DNA of 64,000 nt from Methylosarcina fibrata AML-C10 (GCF_000372865.1 NZ_KB889965.1:3989786-4053785); one strand, 5' to 3'. Counted from the stretch's first letter, positions 17,305 to 27,566 are shown. A program made the numbers and translations. Notes: generated by a model not told the origin, from the sequence alone.

Positions 17305-19509
17305 TTAGTTTCCTACGACTTTTAATACGAAGGCATCCCAAAAACCGCCTGCGAAAGTGGGTTGGAATGCGTTTACAGCAGGAAAATCGGTAGACATTGT
17401 CGATCCTGTTACATAAGCGTTTCCGGAACGGCTAACGGCAATGGCCGTAGGTTCGTCCAGCCCGCTTCCTGCGATACACATTGAATACAATAGTTTTGAA
17501 CCTCTGGCATTCAACTTGGAGATTTGGATATCACTGCTTGCATCATTGCAGTTAGCCATTGCAGGGCCTGCTAATACATAGGCATTACCCCACCTGTCCA
17601 CGTCGACACCGCCTACTCCTTTGTCAAGGCACGTGGAATAAATCATCCTGGAACCTCCAGCGTTTAATTTGGTAACAAAAGCATCCTGGCCTTGACAAGC
17701 ATAGAGCGGTAGTTTAACGGGAAAATCGGATGAATTCGTCGAGCCAGATACATAAGCATTGCCGAAGTGATCCACCGCAATGGCCGAGCCGGCATCGATA
17801 TCATTGCCTCCCAAACAGGTGGAATAGACCACCCGTGTCCCTGCCGCATTCAACTTGGTTACAAAAGCATCGTTGAGAAGGAAGCCTTGGTCGCTGTAAG
17901 CACAAGTTGATTGCAACGAGTTAACCCTGGGAAAATCGGACGAAAAAGTAGAACCCGTTACATAAACGTTATTAAAACGGTCGACTGCAATTCCCGAGGT
18001 GGTATCCCGATAATCGCTGCCGCCGAAACAAGTTGAATAGATCAGTCTCGTACCTGCTGCATTCAACTTACTTATGAAGATAGGTTTGCCTTCACAATCA
18101 TACAGAGGATTTACAAAAGGAAAATCGGAAAAGGAAGCGCCTGTCACATAGAGGTTTGCCGATCGGTCGAGGGCAATATCGTGAACATCGCCTCGCAAAC
18201 AAATCGAATAAATCAGAGAAGATCCGTCCGGACTGATTTTTGTTACAAAGCCTCCTCCATTCTCGCAGCTATCCGTTAAAGGTGGCACCGGTGGAGCGGA
18301 ATACAGAAAGGGAAAATCGCTCGATCCGGTCGATCCCACCACATAGGTATTGCCCAAGTCATCGGCCGCAATTCCTTGGGCGCTATCTGAGGTGAAACCA
18401 CCGAGAACAGTGGAATAAATCACCGAACCCTTCGAATCGAATTTTGTAACAAAAGCATCCCCATAAAAAAAGAATGGATCTCCAGGAAGGCTGCTATTGA
18501 CTACGGGAAAATCGCTTGAGGTGGTAAAACCGGCAACATAAGCGTTGCCTGATTTATCGATAGCGATATCGAAGCTAAAATCATCGCCGTCGTCACCAGC
18601 TCCCTGAGCACTGCCGCCCAGGTAGGTGGAATAAGCCAGCACCGGATCGATGACCAGCGGTCTGGAGGCATCGTATCGGGCCACCTGAAAGCCGACGTCC
18701 GCCGTTTTCCCCTGTTTATCCGGATGCAGCGCATAGCTTCCGGCCACTTCCTTGCGCACGCCGGCAATTTCCTGATAAACGACCGGCTTGTGCTGAATCA
18801 CCTGGCCGCCTCGGGTTTTGATGACGAGCTGCCCGTTGGCGTCCAGGCTGAGCTGTTCTGCGCCTTCGACATGAAACCGGATCGCTTTCGGGTCGGCGCC
18901 GGGGGCGACCACGAAGTCGTATTCGAGCTGTTTCTGATTGCCGTAGTAGACCAGATCAATGCCGGGATAGACGCCGTTGTATTTCACCTTGGCATAGCTC
19001 GGGATGCCGGTGCGCCACGCTTTCGGGTCCTTGCCGCGCAAATAATGGGTCTTGCCCGGCAACTGGTCGAGCCCTTCGACTTGGGCTTGGGCATTGCCTC
19101 CTTTCAGCTGCATCCTGAGTACAGCGGTAGAAGCGGGTTTCGGCAGGGCCGATTTCATCGGCTTCATCAGGTTCAATTTTGTCCTGGACGTTTGGGCTTC
19201 AGGTTGACGCAAAGCCAGCACCGCTTCGGTCGGCGTCAGAAACAGGCTGTAGCCCTGGCCTCGGGACAGGAACTGCACTTTGGGGTCGGTTTGCCCGAGG
19301 TTGGCTTCGAAGCTCAGCAGCCGTTGGCCGAAGGATTCGGCGAGCAGCGCCCTCTGTGCCGGATCGGTTTGCGAAGGCGAAGCCTGGATTCCGGGAGCGG
19401 CCAACATTGCCGAAGAAAGAAACCCGGTTGCGAGCATGAGGCGGAATATGGTTTTTGTCGAAAATTCGGAAAAATCCGGTAATTTATGAAAGTTCGAATG
19501 AGTATTCAT
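17305..19509 (-). CDS. SBBP-repeat secreted protein, paralogue 1
   Basis: A 734-residue exported protein. After a long signal region (hydrophobic around LMLATGFLSSAMLAA) comes a conserved N-terminal domain of about 250 residues (SFEANLGQTDPKVQFLSRG, KTHYLRGKDPKAW, YPGIDLVYYGNQKQLEYDF). Seven SBBP repeats follow, each built as SGNAYVxG-type strand, SSDFP, DAFVTKL and YSTCLGG. Seven repeats suggest one seven-bladed beta-propeller. The function is unknown; such proteins are thought to be surface or periplasmic. RBS TAAGGAG precedes ATG 19509. This is the last gene of a three-paralogue tandem on the minus strand. Confidence 0.85.
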   Translation of the reverse strand: MNTHSNFHKLPDFSEFSTKTIFRLMLATGFLSSAMLAAPGIQASPSQTDPAQRALLAESFGQRLLSFEANLGQTDPKVQFLSRGQGYSLFLTPTEAVLALRQPEAQTSRTKLNLMKPMKSALPKPASTAVLRMQLKGGNAQAQVEGLDQLPGKTHYLRGKDPKAWRTGIPSYAKVKYNGVYPGIDLVYYGNQKQLEYDFVVAPGADPKAIRFHVEGAEQLSLDANGQLVIKTRGGQVIQHKPVVYQEIAGVRKEVAGSYALHPDKQGKTADVGFQVARYDASRPLVIDPVLAYSTYLGGSAQGAGDDGDDFSFDIAIDKSGNAYVAGFTTSSDFPVVNSSLPGDPFFFYGDAFVTKFDSKGSVIYSTVLGGFTSDSAQGIAADDLGNTYVVGSTGSSDFPFLYSAPPVPPLTDSCENGGGFVTKISPDGSSLIYSICLRGDVHDIALDRSANLYVTGASFSDFPFVNPLYDCEGKPIFISKLNAAGTRLIYSTCFGGSDYRDTTSGIAVDRFNNVYVTGSTFSSDFPRVNSLQSTCAYSDQGFLLNDAFVTKLNAAGTRVVYSTCLGGNDIDAGSAIAVDHFGNAYVSGSTNSSDFPVKLPLYACQGQDAFVTKLNAGGSRMIYSTCLDKGVGGVDVDRWGNAYVLAGPAMANCNDASSDIQISKLNARGSKLLYSMCIAGSGLDEPTAIAVSRSGNAYVTGSTMSTDFPAVNAFQPTFAGGFWDAFVLKVVGN

Positions 19510-19596
19510 GACGACTCCTTAAGTTTTATGGTTTTATTGGAATGAGGTTATACACCGTTTCCATGCTCCGTACAGAAACGGCACATAAGGACGTTA

Positions 19597-21843
19597 TTAA
19601 TTGCCTACGATCTTCATCACAAAGGCGTCCTGGTCTCCTCCCCCGAAGTCCGGTTGAGCGGCTTGCCGGGTAGGCAAGTCCTCCGAGCGGGTTTCACCCG
19701 TTAAATAGGCATTTCCAAAACGATCCACCGCAATGCCTCTGCCCACTTCCCTGCCACTGCCTCCGATGCAGGTGGAATAGAGCACTGCCTTACCCGAAGC
19801 ATTCAGCTTGTTTAGATAAGCATCGCCGTTGGTGCCGTCACAAGTGAATTTTATCGGCCGAACTTTAGGAAAATCGGTAGAAAAAGTAACTCCCGTGGTG
19901 TATACATTGCCAAAGCGATCCAGGGAAATTCCCGTGCCTGCATCAGTCGAATTGCCCCCTAAACAAGTGGAATAGACGGCTCTGCCCGTTGAAGTGAATT
20001 TCGTTACAAAAGCGTCGCTGCCGGTGCAGTTTTTCAGCGAATTTAACATCGGAAAATCGTCCGAGCCGGCGCCGCCTGTTACGTAAGCGTTTCCGGAAGC
20101 ATCGACGGCGATGGAACTGGAGTCGAAAATGCTTTCACTGCCATCGCCGCCGAGATAGGTGGAATAGATCAAAGCATTGCCCGAGGCGGTAAATTTCGCT
20201 ACGAAATAGTCGGTAGAGTTAAGCGGTCCGCCGCCGTATGCCGGTTGAAAGGCGTTTTTCGTGGGAAAGTTTTCATCGGCGGTGATTCCCGTCACGTAAG
20301 CGTTTCCGAAGCGGTCGACCGCGATGTCGGTCCCTTCGTCAAAACTTCCTTCTGTAAGGGGATCGGCATGGACTCCTCCCAAATAAGTGGAATAGACGAG
20401 TGCATTTCCGGCGGGATTGAGCTTGGCGACGAACGCATCGGATTCACCTCCTCCGTAGGTCGGTTGCAAGGCATTTATTACGGGAAAATGAGTGGAGAAA
20501 ATGGAGACTAATCCGGTCACATAGGCGCTTCCGAAACGATCCACAGCGATGGCTTGACCGAAGGTGCTGAAGCCAAGGCATGTCGAATAGATCAGGGATG
20601 CGCCGTCCGGACTGAGTTTGGTTATAAATGCTCTGAATAGAAACTCGGGGTCACAGGATTCTATCGGATTGAGTGTGGGAAAATCGCTTGAGGTGGTAGC
20701 GCCGGTAATAAATATATTGCCTTGATTGTCCACGGCGATTCCGGTGCCATCGCTTTGTTCACCCAGAACAGTGGAGAAAATGATGCCGCCTGCCGGATTG
20801 AACTTTGTGACAAAGGCTCCCCCGCCGGCCAACGGCTCGGCATTTCCGACCGGAAAGTCGGCCGAGTCGGTGCTGCCTGTGACGTAGGCATTACCCGCAT
20901 TATCCACAGCGATATCATAATCAAAGCTGAAATCGTCTCCGCTGCCGCCCAGATAGGTGGAATAAGCCAGCACCGGGTCGATGATCAGCGGCCTGGAGAC
21001 ATCGTACCGGGCTACCTGAAAGCCGACCTCGGACATTTTTCCTTCTTTGCCGGAGTTCAGGACATAGCCTCCGTCAATGACCTTGCGTACATCGCCGATC
21101 TCCTGATAGATCACCGGCTTGTGCTGGATGACGCCGCCGCCCGGCGTTGTAACGACCAACCGGCCTTTGTCGTCCAGGGCCAATTGTTCCGCGCCGCTAA
21201 ACTGGAGCCGGATCGTTTTCGGGTCGGCGCCGGGAGCCACGATGAAATCGTATTCCAGTTGCCTCTGCTTGCCGTAATAAACGAGGTCGATTCCGGGATA
21301 AATGCCGTGGTATTTCACCTTGGCGTAACCGGGAATGCCGGTGCGCCAGGTTTTGGGGTTTTTACCGCGGAGGTAATGGGTTTTGCCGGGCAATTGGCCG
21401 AGTCCCTCGACGGTTGCCGCGGGATTGGCGCCTTCCAGTTGCATCCTCAGCACGCTGACAGTCGACGTTTTGGCCGGTTTGACAGAATTGAGCGAAGGCA
21501 ATTTGCCGGGTTTAAATAGCGCTGCCGAATCCGTTTTGCGCAAGCTCAGTACCGCCTCGGTCGGCGTCAGAAACAGGCTGTAGCCCTGGCCCCGGGACAG
21601 AAACCGGACTGTGGGATCGGTCTGCCCGAGGTTGGACTCGAAGCTCATTGGCCGTTGGCCGAAAGATTGAGCCAACAGAGCGCTCCGGGCTGCTTCCGGC
21701 GCGGACGGAGTCGCGGCGGCCTGACTGCCGGATGCGGCCAGGGCGCCTAAAGCGAGCAAGAATAGGCGTCCCTGCCGCGATATTTTTCCTTGCCGATATA
21801 TTGACGAATCGGTTGCTTTGATCAGGGTTGAATCGGTGTTCAT
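19597..21843 (-). CDS. SBBP-repeat secreted protein, paralogue 2
   Basis: A 748-residue protein with a signal peptide (LFLLALGALAASGSQAAA) and the same N-terminal domain as its neighbours (SFESNLGQTDPTVRFLSRG, YPGIDLVYYGKQRQLEYDF). Seven repeats follow, counted by the NAYVTG-type strand at STDS, ATTS, LVSI, ITAD, GAGS, VTFS and ETRS. It ends DAFVMKIVGN, almost like paralogue 1. AGAAGGAGG precedes ATG 21843. The gap to paralogue 1 is 87 bp, so co-transcription is likely. Confidence 0.85.
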   Translation of the reverse strand: MNTDSTLIKATDSSIYRQGKISRQGRLFLLALGALAASGSQAAATPSAPEAARSALLAQSFGQRPMSFESNLGQTDPTVRFLSRGQGYSLFLTPTEAVLSLRKTDSAALFKPGKLPSLNSVKPAKTSTVSVLRMQLEGANPAATVEGLGQLPGKTHYLRGKNPKTWRTGIPGYAKVKYHGIYPGIDLVYYGKQRQLEYDFIVAPGADPKTIRLQFSGAEQLALDDKGRLVVTTPGGGVIQHKPVIYQEIGDVRKVIDGGYVLNSGKEGKMSEVGFQVARYDVSRPLIIDPVLAYSTYLGGSGDDFSFDYDIAVDNAGNAYVTGSTDSADFPVGNAEPLAGGGAFVTKFNPAGGIIFSTVLGEQSDGTGIAVDNQGNIFITGATTSSDFPTLNPIESCDPEFLFRAFITKLSPDGASLIYSTCLGFSTFGQAIAVDRFGSAYVTGLVSIFSTHFPVINALQPTYGGGESDAFVAKLNPAGNALVYSTYLGGVHADPLTEGSFDEGTDIAVDRFGNAYVTGITADENFPTKNAFQPAYGGGPLNSTDYFVAKFTASGNALIYSTYLGGDGSESIFDSSSIAVDASGNAYVTGGAGSDDFPMLNSLKNCTGSDAFVTKFTSTGRAVYSTCLGGNSTDAGTGISLDRFGNVYTTGVTFSTDFPKVRPIKFTCDGTNGDAYLNKLNASGKAVLYSTCIGGSGREVGRGIAVDRFGNAYLTGETRSEDLPTRQAAQPDFGGGDQDAFVMKIVGN

Positions 21844-21986
21844 GGAATCCTCCTTCTTTTAATGGTTGTTGGTGGTTGAAATTGGCCGGACAGCGAATAA
21901 AGTTGAAAAATAACGGCAAGGCGGAGCGCTCCCTGTCTGCATTGCTCGATTCCGAACAACGCAGACAGAAACTGCCGGGCCTTTCG

Positions 21987-24254
21987 CTAGTTGCCCTTGA
22001 CCTTGGTCACGAAGGCGTCGCTGCTGCCTCTTAAAGCCGGCTGCAGAGCTTTGAAGGTGGGAAAATCGGCCGAATCGGTGCCGCCCGCAACATAGGCGCT
22101 GCCATAGCGGTTCACCGCGATGCCCTGACTGTAGTCGTCATCGCGGCCCCCGAGACAGGTGGAATAAATGAATCTTGTCCCGGCCGCATTGAGCTTGGTC
22201 AGCGTGACGTCGTAATCCGATTGGACGGCGCAGTTCGGCTGCAATGCACGGAACACGGGAAAGTGCTGTGAATCGGTGGAACCTACGATATAGGCATTGC
22301 CGTTGCTGTTTACGGAAATGGCATTGCCGTAATTATAATTATCCCCTCCCAGATACGTGGAATACACCAGCGCGGAGCCGGCGGCATTCAGTTTGGCCAC
22401 GAAAGCATTGGAATAGCCTTTGAGCGTATTCTGCAATGGCCTTACTGTCGGAAAATCGCTCGAGTTCGTGGTGCCCGTGACGTACGCATTGCCGGAACCA
22501 TCGACCGCGATGCCGGCCGTTGCGCAAAAAGGATCGCTGCAAATTTCGATTTGCTGGCCGCCGAGATAAGTCGAATAAATCAAGGCGGAGCCCGATGCGT
22601 TCAGCTTTGCGACAAACGCGTCGGAATCGTACGTACCTCCGGCCTTGGCGGGTTGCAAGGGATGCACCGTAGGAAAGTCGGATGCCGTGGTCCAGCCCAC
22701 GATATAGGCATTGCCGAACTTGTCCACTGCGATGTCTTCGCTCGCCTCGCCGAATGTCTGGTTGCCTCCGAAGTAGGTGGAATAAATCAGCGAGCCTGTA
22801 GGGCCGATCTTTGCCACGAACGCATCCTGTTCTGCCAACAGCGATGCCTGCAACGGATGAAGCGTGGGAAAATCGGTAGAACGAGTTAGCGCCGTGACAT
22901 AAGCATTGCCCAATCGATCGACCGCGATGTTCGAATTGAACTCCGCACTGCTGCCGCCGAGGCAGGTCGCATAGACAAAGGCCGTGCCCTCGGCATTCAG
23001 CTTGGCTACGAAGGCATCCCCTTCGTAGTCGTTGACGATGTGGCAGTCTGCCTGCAATGGGTTACGCTTGGGAAAGTCTGCCGAATAGGTATAGCCTGAA
23101 ATAATTGCATTGCCCTGGTAATCGACTCCGATACTTTCTCCGACGTCGGAATCGCTCCCGCCAAAATAAGTAGAGTAGAGGACTCTGTTGCCTTTGGCAT
23201 TGAATTTGGTTACGAAAGCATCCGCCGAACCGCCGACGGAAAGCGGTTGAGATCCGTTCACGAGGGGGAAGTCGACCGAGGCGGTGGTTCCTGCTACATA
23301 AGCATTGCCCGAGCCATCCACGGCAACGTCATCTGCAATATCATAATCACTCCCTCCAAGAAAAGTGGAATAGGACAGCACCGGGTCGATAATTAACGGT
23401 CTGGAGGTGTCGTAGCGAGCCACCTGAAAGCCGACGTCCGCCGTTTTTCCTTTTTTATCCGGATGCAGCAGGTATCCTCCGGCAATGGATTTGTGCACGC
23501 CGTCGATCTCCTGATAGATCACCGGCTGGTGCTGGATGACTTCGCCGCCCTCGGTCTTGACGATCAATTGCCCGTTGCTGCCCAGGCGGAGTTGTTCGGC
23601 GCCTTCGACGTGAAACCGGATCGCTTTCGGATCGGCGCCGGGAGCCACGATGAAATCGTATTCGAGCTGCCGCTGCTTGCCGTAGTAGACCAGATCGATG
23701 CCGGGATAAATGCCGTGGTATTTGACCCTGGCGTAGCTCGGAATGCCGGTGCGCCAGGCTTTGGGGTCCTTACCGCGCAGATAGTGAGTCTTGCCCGGCA
23801 GTTGATCGAGACCTTCGGCTTGGGCTTTGGCTTGGGTTCCCTCCAGTTGCATCCTGAGCACGCCGACGGTTGAAGTTTTGGCCGGTCTGACAGGATTGGA
23901 CGAAGGCAATTTGCTGGGTTTGAATCGAAGTGCCGAATCCGTCTTGCGCAAGCTCAGCACCGCTTCGGTGGGCGTCAGAAACAGGCTGTAGCCCTGACCT
24001 CGTGACAGAAACTGCACGGACGGATCGGTCTGCCCGAGATTGGCTTCGAAGCTCAACGGCCGGTGAAAAAATGAATCGGCAAGGTGCTCTTGTCTTGTTG
24101 TCTCCAGTTGTGTTGCTGCGACCGCCGTACCGGATGCCAGGGCAAGAGGAGCGATCCAGGCGAAAACCCCGGTTTTTAAAGCGGGCCGTTTGCACTGTCT
24201 TGCCGGAACTGAAAGCGGTCCCGACAGAAATGAAAAAATGGATGGGTTGTACAT
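21987..24254 (-). CDS. SBBP-repeat secreted protein, paralogue 3
   Basis: A 755-residue protein and the first gene of the tandem. The start is set at ATG 24254 (MYNPSIFSFLSG) because GGAAGGAGG stands 5 bp before it; the frame is open further upstream without a plausible start. A signal segment (FAWIAPLALASGTAVAA) precedes the shared N-terminal domain (SFEANLGQTDPSVQFLSRG, YPGIDLVYYGKQRQLEYDF) and again seven SBBP repeats, ending DAFVTKVKGN. The N-terminal domains of the three paralogues are far more alike than the repeats. Confidence 0.85.
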   Translation of the reverse strand: MYNPSIFSFLSGPLSVPARQCKRPALKTGVFAWIAPLALASGTAVAATQLETTRQEHLADSFFHRPLSFEANLGQTDPSVQFLSRGQGYSLFLTPTEAVLSLRKTDSALRFKPSKLPSSNPVRPAKTSTVGVLRMQLEGTQAKAQAEGLDQLPGKTHYLRGKDPKAWRTGIPSYARVKYHGIYPGIDLVYYGKQRQLEYDFIVAPGADPKAIRFHVEGAEQLRLGSNGQLIVKTEGGEVIQHQPVIYQEIDGVHKSIAGGYLLHPDKKGKTADVGFQVARYDTSRPLIIDPVLSYSTFLGGSDYDIADDVAVDGSGNAYVAGTTASVDFPLVNGSQPLSVGGSADAFVTKFNAKGNRVLYSTYFGGSDSDVGESIGVDYQGNAIISGYTYSADFPKRNPLQADCHIVNDYEGDAFVAKLNAEGTAFVYATCLGGSSAEFNSNIAVDRLGNAYVTALTRSTDFPTLHPLQASLLAEQDAFVAKIGPTGSLIYSTYFGGNQTFGEASEDIAVDKFGNAYIVGWTTASDFPTVHPLQPAKAGGTYDSDAFVAKLNASGSALIYSTYLGGQQIEICSDPFCATAGIAVDGSGNAYVTGTTNSSDFPTVRPLQNTLKGYSNAFVAKLNAAGSALVYSTYLGGDNYNYGNAISVNSNGNAYIVGSTDSQHFPVFRALQPNCAVQSDYDVTLTKLNAAGTRFIYSTCLGGRDDDYSQGIAVNRYGSAYVAGGTDSADFPTFKALQPALRGSSDAFVTKVKGN

Positions 24255-25186
24255 GGTGTCCTCCTTCCTGCATTTTAATAGTGAGTTGTCAAGGTTGGTC
24301 GAACAGTAATCGGTTGACGTCAAGCTGAATAACAGGTCCTGATTGCCCAATCCGGTCATCCTGTTGTACTTACGTATAGAGGAGGAGGGTCTGGACGGAG
24401 AAGGGAATGAGCCTCGCTTCCGGCTGAGGATCATCAAGGTCGTGTTTAAACAAGGGGAGAGGAGCGGTCCCAAGACAAGGATACTTGTTGATGTCCGAAT
24501 CCCTTAATAATGACAACCCTGGGCTTAAAAACTATTACGATTTTAATATCCTGTCAATAGGCTAATTCGCCCGGTGGGGGCGGGATAGATGTCCCTAATG
24601 ACTGGAGAGGGATTTGGATCAAGGGTAGGCTGTTATCCAATGGAGTAATGGCGCAAGCCGGCCGGTTTTTCACAAGATTCGAAAAATTCGGCTGGCTCTA
24701 ACGTATCAGGTTATCTTATTTGGCTTGTGCAAGGATCTGCCCGGGTCAAGCCGAGAGAGCGATTCGTCGTGGGGGCCGCGGCAAAGTTTCTTCGCGAGTT
24801 AATGCTCTGAGTTAATGCTCTGAGTTTATTAATGTTTTATCTGCATTGAACCAATATGGTCCATATGTTATCATCAAAAAATTTTTACGGATCGTAGAGA
24901 GCGCAGCTTCGGGTTGCAAACTGTCAAATCAAATTATTCATGCGGTCACTTGTTTTCTGTCTCCTGCCGGGAAAATTTTTTGTCCGGAAATGTCCGGTTG
25001 CTTTTTGCCGTTTGCCAAAATCCGGATCGGAAGCCCGGCTGCCTTGCTGATGATAAAGTTTATCGATAAGCGATTGCCGTTCGCTTGGCGGCGTTCGGGC
25101 AAACCATTCCCCGTTAAACTTCCGGTTCAGGAATCAGTCATAGCGTAATAATTTTTGCTTCAACCTTTTTTCCGGGATTCAACTAA
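24255..25186. other. Long intergenic region between SBBP cluster and nadA
   Basis: About 930 bp without a convincing gene. The open frames here (for example 24846-25148) have no recognisable family and no ribosome-binding site. The promoters for the SBBP tandem and for nadA should lie within it. A short tandem duplication is present (separate entry). No riboswitch could be recognised by eye. Confidence 0.5.
24796..24828. repeat. 13-bp tandem repeat
   Basis: GAGTTAATGCTCT occurs twice head to tail (24796-24808 and 24809-24821), followed by a partial third unit GAGTTTA. It lies in the noncoding gap upstream of nadA. It may be slippage or a binding site; nothing else supports a role. Confidence 0.7.
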
Positions 25187-26275
25187 ATGACCTTACCTAT
25201 TGAGGATTATGCCTTACTCGACGATAAAGAATGCGATGCTCGCATCGTGGCGGCAAAAGCCAGGCTGGGCAGCCGTTGCGTTATTCTGGGGCATCATTAT
25301 CAGCGGGATGAAGTTTTCAAGCACGCCGATTTTACCGGCGATTCGTTAAAGCTGTCCCGGGACGCCGCCCGTTCGGAAGCCGAATACATCGTCTTCTGCG
25401 GCGTCCATTTCATGGCCGAAGTCGCCGATGTCCTGTCGAGGCCGGATCAAATCTCGATCTTGCCGGATCTGGCGGCCGGCTGTTCGATGGCGGACATGGC
25501 CAATCTGATCAAGGTGCGAAAGTGCTGGAAGGAACTGGCTGAAGTGATCGACGTCGAGAATGAAGTCACCCCGATCACTTACATCAATTCGGCGGCGGAT
25601 CTGAAAGCGTTTTGCGGCGAGCACGAAGGCATCGTCTGCACTTCGTCGAATGCGCAGAAAATTCTGGAGTGGAGTTTTGCCAAGCGGCCCAAGGTTTTGT
25701 TTTTCCCCGATCAGCATCTGGGGCGCAATACCGGTTACCGGATGGGCATTCCCCTGGAACGGATGGTCACGTGGGATTTCAACAAGCCGCTGGGCGGATT
25801 GACCGAAGAACAAATTCGAAACGCCAGAATGATACTCTGGAACGGCTATTGTTCGGTGCACCAAGCCTTCAAGCCGGAACAGATCGACCGTTTTCTGGAG
25901 CGCTACCCGGAAACCCGGGTAATTTCCCATCCCGAAGCCTGTTTCGAGGTTTGCCGGAAATCCGATTACGTCGGTTCGACCGAATACATCTTGAAAACGG
26001 TCCGGCAGGCCGAGTCCAATACCCGCTGGCTGGTCGCTACGGAACTGAATCTGGTCAATCGTCTGCATGAAGAGTGCAAATCCCAGGGGAAAAACGTGCA
26101 TTTCATGTCGCCGATGCTGTGCATGTGCTCGACCATGTTCCGGACCGATCCGCAGCATCTGGCCTGGGTCATGGAAAACCTGGCGGCAGGCCAGGTCGTC
26201 AACCGGATTTCGGTGCCGCCGAAAGAGGCTGATCTGGCCAGGCGCGCGCTGGAAAACATGCTGTCCGTAGCGTGA
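25187..26275 (+). CDS. nadA: Quinolinate synthase A
   Basis: A 362-residue [4Fe-4S] enzyme that condenses iminoaspartate with dihydroxyacetone phosphate to quinolinate in NAD synthesis. Substrate-binding motifs are VILGHHYQRDEVF and FTGDSLKLSRDA; conserved ADMAN, TYINS and CTSSNAQK segments are visible; cluster cysteines include those in VFCGVHFMAEVA, HPEACFEV and MLCMCS. The length agrees with the longer proteobacterial NadA. No nadB or nadC is next to it. Confidence 0.95.
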   Translation: MTLPIEDYALLDDKECDARIVAAKARLGSRCVILGHHYQRDEVFKHADFTGDSLKLSRDAARSEAEYIVFCGVHFMAEVADVLSRPDQISILPDLAAGCSMADMANLIKVRKCWKELAEVIDVENEVTPITYINSAADLKAFCGEHEGIVCTSSNAQKILEWSFAKRPKVLFFPDQHLGRNTGYRMGIPLERMVTWDFNKPLGGLTEEQIRNARMILWNGYCSVHQAFKPEQIDRFLERYPETRVISHPEACFEVCRKSDYVGSTEYILKTVRQAESNTRWLVATELNLVNRLHEECKSQGKNVHFMSPMLCMCSTMFRTDPQHLAWVMENLAAGQVVNRISVPPKEADLARRALENMLSVA

Positions 26276-26375
26276 TGTTCGGCGGTTAAGGAAAGGATGT
26301 CCTGAACGCGGGCAAGACCGGGCGCGAAAGTTGGTGATACAATTCGAAGCCGATACAAAAGTGCGAGTAACCACG

Positions 26376-26939
26376 ATGAGCCGAAATTATTTCAGTTTTG
26401 CCTTCGGGCGTTGTCCAGCCGCTTTGGGGTTTGTTTTTCTGATCGCAGGCTTTTTTTTGACCGGATGCGAAAAAGAAACGCAGCACAGCCCGCTGGTCAA
26501 GGAAACAGTCAAAAAATTTGAAGTGGCTACCGCTCTGGAAGGATCCGTCGCCGATGACCAGGGACCGGTCAAGACGGGGACCGTCCGGGTCCTGGACGGT
26601 CAGGGCCGAATGATCGCCGGTACGCAGTTGCAGAACGGCGACCGGTATCGGATCGAAATCCCGGCCGGGACCGTTTTGCCGGTCGTCCTGTCCTATCTTC
26701 CTTCAGGAAAGGAAACGGATGCCGGTGAATTGATCACGGCGGTCGTGCATCCGAACCTGACTGTCTACAGCATCAATCCGCTGTCCACCGCCATCGCCAA
26801 GAAAGCCCGGGAGCTCGGAGGCTATACGCACGCCAATCTGGTCCTGGCGGCGGAAAGCATGGGCACGGTTCCGGACGCCAACAAAACCACGGCCGGCTTT
26901 CGGGGCGATCCCACCAAGCAGTACGGCGGCTGGCACTGA
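26376..26939 (+). CDS. Putative lipoprotein of unknown function
   Basis: A 187-residue protein whose signal ends in the lipobox FLTGC (Cys31). The mature part looks like a small beta-sandwich (GSVADDQGPVKTGTVRVLDGQGR, NGDRYRIEIPAGTVLPVVLSY) followed by a helical tail. No family was recognised. ATG 26376 is chosen because it gives a proper lipoprotein signal. A stem-loop terminator follows 23 bp after the stop. Confidence 0.7.
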   Translation: MSRNYFSFAFGRCPAALGFVFLIAGFFLTGCEKETQHSPLVKETVKKFEVATALEGSVADDQGPVKTGTVRVLDGQGRMIAGTQLQNGDRYRIEIPAGTVLPVVLSYLPSGKETDAGELITAVVHPNLTVYSINPLSTAIAKKARELGGYTHANLVLAAESMGTVPDANKTTAGFRGDPTKQYGGWH

Positions 26940-26961
26940 CGAATTATCATAACCTGTCGGT

Positions 26962-26988
26962 AAAACGGCATGATTTAAGCCGTTTTGT
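26962..26988 (+). terminator. Rho-independent terminator after the lipoprotein gene
   Basis: AAAACGGC pairs with GCCGTTTT around a 9-base loop and ends in a short T tract (TTTTGTT). It ends the lipoprotein transcript before the atp promoter region. Confidence 0.65.
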
Positions 26989-27149
26989 TACGATCGATAT
27001 TGAAGGGTAAGTAAACCTCCCTTGCCCAGAGCATTCTTTTCATTAATCTATTCCGGCGATTCGGTTTCGTAGCGACAAAGCCGGCTTTGTTAACCTAAGC
27101 TGGTCTCTTCAGGCCGTTCGGTCTATTGCCGTTTCGATGGAATCCTTCC

Positions 27150-27178
27150 TTGATTTAATGCAGTCCACCCGCTATAAT
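27150..27178 (+). promoter_or_regulatory. Sigma-70 type promoter for the atp operon
   Basis: TTGATT (27150-27155) and a perfect TATAAT (27173-27178) are separated by 17 bp. The -10 box lies 29 bp upstream of the atpI start at 27207, a good position for the operon's main promoter. Confidence 0.7.
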
Positions 27179-27206
27179 CGTCCAGCTAATTCATTTGGGG
27201 CGCAGT

Positions 27207-27566
27207 GTGGCGGATAAAAAGCTATCGACTGTCGGTAAAGTTCTGATTTTTCAGATTTTGATTATTGCAGCGATGGCTTTGGGGTTTGCCGTAACGAGGG
27301 GATGGGTTTCGAGTTATTCCGCAGCGCTGGGCGGGTTCGCGGCATTCATTCCGAATCTGTATTTTGCAATCAAAATGCAAAGAGCCTCCGGGCTGGAAGC
27401 ACGAAAGATTGTCAGGTCGTTTTATGTCGGGGAATCCGGCAAGCTACTGTTGACAGCCGCTTTGTTCGCGCTGATTTTTCAAATTCCAAACATAGAAATT
27501 TTACCGCTGCTGGCAGGTTATCTGGCAGCCTTGTCGGTTTTTTGGTTTGCGCTCTTGATGCGCTGA
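27207..27566 (+). CDS. atpI: ATP synthase protein I
   Basis: A 119-residue membrane protein with four hydrophobic helices (ILIIAAMALGFAVTRG, AALGGFAAFIPNLYFAIKM, LLLTAALFALIFQI, LAGYLAALSVFWFALLM). AtpI is thought to help assemble the c ring. The start is taken as GTG 27207, with GGGGCGCA upstream; TTG 27195 is an alternative. First gene of the atp operon, 25 bp before atpB. Confidence 0.85.
   Translation: MADKKLSTVGKVLIFQILIIAAMALGFAVTRGWVSSYSAALGGFAAFIPNLYFAIKMQRASGLEARKIVRSFYVGESGKLLLTAALFALIFQIPNIEILPLLAGYLAALSVFWFALLMR

Noticed and set aside
24846-25148. Open 100-codon frame upstream of nadA
   Set aside because: No recognisable motif or start signal; composition fits noncoding DNA.
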